From Prostheceraeus crozeri (Eukaryota > Platyhelminthes > Polycladida > Euryleptidae), in NCBI GenBank assembly GCA_907163375.1, contig CAJQUW010004454.1, positions 186,001-250,000 on the forward strand: a stretch of 64,000 bases of DNA, in the 5' to 3' direction. Shown here piece by piece: positions 61,029 to 64,000 of the stretch (the stretch's first letter is position 1; the number at the start of each line of letters is the position of its first letter). The position numbers and the translations under genes are program-made. The notes below the pieces were generated by a model, which worked only from the letters and a program-made list of their open reading frames with translations, did no database searches and was not told where the DNA came from.

Positions 61029-61034
61029 TTTATT
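61029..61034 (-). terminator. Polyadenylation signal AATAAA overlapping a stop codon
   Basis: On the minus strand the stop TGA (61036-61034) runs straight into the signal as TGAATAAA. A polyadenylation signal this close predicts a 3' untranslated region of only some 15-30 nt for the minus-strand gene whose last exon is 61034-61334. This supports reading that exon as terminal. Confidence 0.6.
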
Positions 61035-61334
61035 CAGCCACGTACAAGAGTGATAAGATGTTGACAATGTCCCAACATTCTCTGTATGAGTTGCGGATCA
61101 GCACTGGGACCGCCGGAGCTCAGAGGACGGGCACTTCCAGGCGTCGACGACCGCCGGCCTTCAGTCTGCTGTTGAGCATTGGCAGTTGCCCTGCGCAGTT
61201 TCTCCTCAGCCGGAGCGCCCAGATCAGTGAAATCGCGACGCAGACGCGGCTGCTTCAATGTGAGAGAGCGGAGAGCGGACAATGCAGCTTCCTGCACACC
61301 GAGCTGACTATCATGACATCCAGATTCAAGGAGG
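61034..61334 (-). CDS. Terminal exon of a minus-strand gene, ARM/HEAT-repeat-like C-terminus
   Basis: On the minus strand tttgttcccatgttccgttgcag is a good acceptor ending at 61335. The exon then encodes about 99 residues to the stop at 61036-61034. It begins LLESGCHDSQLGVQEAALSALRSLTL, which has the alternating hydrophobic pattern of an armadillo/HEAT helix pair. Then follow a basic KQPRLRRDF segment, a low-complexity Ser/Gly/Pro linker (about residues 50-78) and a final helix PQLIQRMLGHCQHLITLVRG. GC content is clearly above its surroundings, as expected of coding DNA. Incoming phase is 2, so earlier exons lie beyond 61335, probably outside the window. The protein is not identified; a centriolar or cytoskeletal ARM protein such as rotatin is one untested guess. 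Confidence 0.6.
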
Positions 61335-61962
61335 CTGCAACGGAACATGGGAACAAATGATAATTGGAATAGATGAGATTCCTCATCAAACTTGCACCCA
61401 TAGAGGAGATATATTATGTAGAGAAGTAACTCCGCATTTATTAAATCCCCAATGTGCATCCACTGTCGAATTTTTTAAATGATCTCGAGGGGATGTAGTT
61501 CGTAATTGTAACCAAATGTGAGATATGCAAATTTCTGCAGTTTTGTAGAAATTACAACGGAATTGAGTGATCATGATTGCAATGCAGAAGGAATGATGGC
61601 ATTTCACAGTTCTCTTTGTCATGACAGCCTTGGAGATTTAATGTTTGTTAAATTAGCAATTCGATGGGTTCCCATTACTTTCATGCTCAACCTCAAGAGT
61701 ATTTTCTTAAGCATGATCATATCACATGCAACCTGCCACTGGCAGAGCAAAATCACATAATCAAAGACACACATCATGATTTCAATTGACTTTAAAAGAT
61801 TTTAAACATGATTTTGGAATTAATTTATCTGTGTTTGTGCGTAGAAACACTGGAAAATATTGTTTTTTTAAAATTTTTTACAGGATTTTCACCCCTAAAT
61901 CAGGTGTGAGTCATGGACGAAGCTAGAGGTTACTCAATGAAAAAGTGATAAGCAGCATTATT
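61335..61962. other. Probable intron of the minus-strand gene
   Basis: No repeat or exon is recognised. Minus-strand sequence adjoining 61335 is pyrimidine-rich as an acceptor requires. Confidence 0.4.
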
Positions 61963-62145
61963 TCAAATAAATAAAAGCAAAATAACAGATCTTCTAACCT
62001 GATAAAGTCTTCCTACCAAAAACCTGTTCGCACGCCTCTTCAAAGCGTGAAGATAATATTGGTCAGGACAAGCTGTGCGTGCAAACAAGAAAATCTTTTC
62101 GAGCGACTCAGAGTGAGTGCGCGTTCTAAGCTCGCATGATAGCAT
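61963..62145 (-). pseudogene. LINE 3'-end relic, same family as 9430-10165
   Basis: The minus-strand frame reads LRTRTHSESLEKIFLFARTA, then FALKRR-like and RANRFLVGRLYQVR. The DNA matches the + strand at about 10005-10190 in order: gagcttagaa-cgcacgcact, gagtcgctcgaa, ccctgaccaatA, aagaggcgttcgaacaggtt and cagattag-ggatctgtt. A segment is missing in the middle. Apparent exon-like quality of this frame comes from the LINE. Confidence 0.7.
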
Positions 62146-62669
62146 GTGAGTGTATTACCTCTGCGTGTGGTTCTGGATAATATTTTAGGCTTGGGAACCC
62201 ATTTATTATCTGTAAAAGACTGAGTGAAGCAATTTCAACTTATAAGAAAAATAGCTGTTGTATTGATTGTACTGCATTTTAGTGTATTACTTGCAATTTC
62301 GTGTTTGACATAGACGGATTACATGTCGTGTTCGTATCCTGCTTCAACTGAAGAACTTTATTTGTTTTGAGTAAACTTCGACGACTGCAGAACTCAAGTG
62401 CTGATCTCTGCATCAGAATTTGACCTTTTCATCATTTCTGCCATCATTACATTACAATCGTGAAGCAATACAACTGCAGTAGGAGAGTTCTGAAACCTTG
62501 GATCAGTGACAGAGAAGATTGAGAATTAGAAATCTTCGCGAAAGACACTCCTAGTTGGTAGGGTCTCCTGATTTCCAACTGGTCTACATGTGAAGACTAA
62601 GTTGCTTTCCTTCTATCAGAATTGTGTTATAAAAAATTAGTCAGCATCTGTCGGTGCGGGAGGTTCTTC

Positions 62670-63360
62670 ACAGTCATGTTTCAAAAAGAAAAACGGTCTC
62701 TTCCTTTGTTTCGATACGTAGTGTTTATTTGATAAAGACAATAAAATCAAGGGTCCACCCTTGACACTGACCACAGGACGAGGGTCCACCCTTGACACTG
62801 ACCACAGGACGAGGGTCCACCCTTGACACTGACCACAGGACGAGGGTCAACCCTTGACACTGACCACAGGACGAGGGTCCACCCTTGACACTGACCACAG
62901 GACGAGGGTCAACCCTTGACACTGACCACAGGACGAGGGTCCACCCTTGACACTGACCACAGGACGAGGGTCCACCCTTGACACTGACCACAGGACGAGG
63001 GTCCACCCTTGACACTGACCACAGGACGAGGGTCCACCCTTGACACTGACCACAGGACGAGGGTCCACCCTTGACACTGACCACAGGACGAGGGTCCACC
63101 CTTGACACTGACCACAGGACGAGGGTCCACCCTTGACACTGACCACAGGACGAGGGTCCACCCTTGACACTGTCCACAGGACGGGTCCACCCTTGACACT
63201 GACCACAGGACGGGTCCACCCTTGACACTGACCACAGGACGGGTCCACCCTTGACACTGTCCACAGGACGAAACGCGTCGGGATTTTATTGTCTTTATCA
63301 AATATACACTACGTGTCGAAACAAAGGGAGAGACCGTTTTTCTTTTTGAAACATGACTGT
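62670..63360. mobile_element. Minisatellite enclosed by 79-bp inverted repeats
   Basis: The left arm 62670-62748 (acagtcatgtttcaaaaag ... gacaataaaatc) and the right arm 63282-63360 (gattttattgtc ... ctttttgaaacatgactgt) are near-perfect reverse complements. Between them lie about 17 copies of a 31-bp unit. The arms end where the array begins, to within 2 bp on the left and about 11 bp on the right. This looks like one mobile unit carrying a satellite core. No target duplication is recognised outside acagtcatg/catgactgt. Confidence 0.85.
62751..63270. repeat. 31-bp tandem repeat, about 17 copies
   Basis: The unit is gggtccacccttgacactga plus ccacaggacga. Copies are almost identical. Two carry gggtcaac (near 62846 and 62908), and the last three or four lose two bases (ggacgggtcc), making 29-bp units at the right edge. 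Near-identity suggests very recent expansion. Minus-strand frames through it (62725-63301) are by-products. Confidence 0.95.
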
Positions 63361-63641
63361 ATAAGAAATTGCTTTGAGGACTAATTTAGAATAAGGAAAA
63401 GAAGTATGTTGGAGTGTCATTGAATGCAAACCAAGAACTTTCACTGCGATGCTAACTGCGCATCTAACTGTAGGAAGAGCGTGGGTGGGGCAGAGTGAAG
63501 GAGAAATGTCTTGAGGAAACGGTGAATTCGAGCTGTACTAATATTCTAAGCTGTACAAGCAGATCAAGATGCTCTACCCCGATCATCATCCACTTTGATT
63601 TGCACATCAAAGAGAAAGTACAAGAATGAATTTGTCGTCAC
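63361..63641. other. Flank, nothing recognised
   Basis: This would include the 3' untranslated region if the 63642-63741 exon is real. No AATAAA is evident on the minus strand close to the stop. Confidence 0.35.
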
Positions 63642-63741
63642 TTAGAGATCCTCAATACTGCAAGCAGGAATGTCTAGAGATATCAATGATTCCTGAGGCT
63701 GATCAGGCATCTTCTCATTTTCTATAGATAACTCGACTTCT
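63642..63741 (-). CDS. Possible terminal exon of a minus-strand gene
   Basis: On the minus strand cattttttcatctttgcag is a textbook acceptor ending at 63742. The exon then encodes about 33 residues, VELSIENEKMPDQPQESL and SLDIPACSIEDL, and stops at TAA. Only this frame is open. Incoming phase is 1, which differs from the 61334 exon (phase 2), so the two are unlikely to be alternative last exons fed by one donor. An acidic C-terminus is all that can be said of the product. The evidence is only splice signal plus open frame, so it could be chance. Confidence 0.4.
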
Positions 63742-63833
63742 GCAAAGATGAAAAAATGACAAAAATAAGGAAAATGTCGCTGGACTTCTTCAGTCAATCT
63801 TTCAATATCAAACGACTTCACACAAAATGACAT

Positions 63834-63850
63834 CGCCCCCGGGTGGGCTC

Positions 63851-63905
<55 letters not shown>

Positions 63906-63907
63906 GC
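63834..63907 (-). tRNA. tRNA-Asn (anticodon GTT)
   Basis: A 74-nt complete cloverleaf. The acceptor gcctccg pairs with cgggggc (one G-U), discriminator G; D arm with ggcgcaatcggttagcgc; anticodon stem and loop ttcggctgttaaccgaa reading GTT; variable loop aggtt; T arm ggtggttcgagcccacc. A box (tggcgcaatcgg) and B box (ggttcgagccc) are intact. The body closely matches the conserved eukaryotic tRNA-Asn pattern. No intron is present and CCA is not encoded, as normal for eukaryotes. It is the one tRNA-like sequence here that looks functional. Confidence 0.95.
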
Positions 63908-64000
63908 TACAACCACATTGCTCTGATAATTTGCAGTTTACTCATCTACGTCAGTATATGATTGATTTACGATCGAATTTCAAATGCACCGACGAACTTG

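Noticed and set aside
61963-62145. An exon of the ARM-like minus-strand gene
   Set aside because: The sequence matches the 3' end of the LINE relic at 10005-10190.
62725-63301. Minus-strand frames of 130-179 codons with VDPRPVVSVKGG repeats
   Set aside because: They translate the 31-bp minisatellite in shifting frames and have no splice or start context.

Overview
The window looks like nuclear DNA of a metazoan, most likely a marine invertebrate; the phylum cannot be fixed from the sequence. It is AT-rich and has no operons. It carries spliced exons with GT/AG borders, a eukaryotic tRNA-Asn gene, a decayed Penelope-like retroelement, LINE relics, tRNA-derived short repeats, several terminal-inverted-repeat (TIR) elements and many minisatellites.

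The main gene lies on the + strand and fills most of the window. Four exons (8126-8717, 25081-25194, 30803-31089, 59013-59366) join with matching codon phases (1, 1, 0) into one 448-residue frame. The predicted protein is a type I membrane protein: signal peptide, one cysteine-rich immunoglobulin-like domain, a proline-rich stalk, one transmembrane segment encoded by its own symmetric 114-bp exon, and a long Ser/Pro/Arg-rich cytoplasmic tail. I do not recognise it as a named family. Its introns are about 16.4, 5.6 and 27.9 kb, and nearly all repeats in the window lie inside them.

Layout. 1-1900: no gene; a relic TIR arm and a large hairpin. 1900-4850: a broken Penelope-like element, split near its C-terminus by a 721-bp TIR element. 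4850-8125: upstream of the gene, with short repeats. Intron 1 (8718-25080): LINE relic, tRNA-like short repeats, two arrays of a 298-bp tRNA-containing unit (the second split by an 875-bp hAT-type element with a target duplication), a 0.9-kb pyrimidine tract and an exact 100-bp tandem repeat. Intron 2 (25195-30802): a 1.9-kb array of about 31-bp repeats, a perfect 54-bp palindrome flanked by 7-bp direct repeats, and an antisense LINE. Intron 3 (31090-59012): two copies of a 420-bp TIR element with perfect 8-bp target duplications (one nested inside a 3.4-kb inverted repeat), several tandem arrays, other foldback elements and an interleaved inverted-repeat structure. 59367-64000: 3' flank, two probable terminal exons of minus-strand genes (one ARM/HEAT-like), a minisatellite enclosed by 79-bp inverted repeats, and a tRNA-Asn gene.

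The genes do not form a pathway. The interest lies in the orphan receptor-like gene with its skippable membrane exon, and in the nested palindromic or TIR elements, several of which have insertion footprints that can be read directly.
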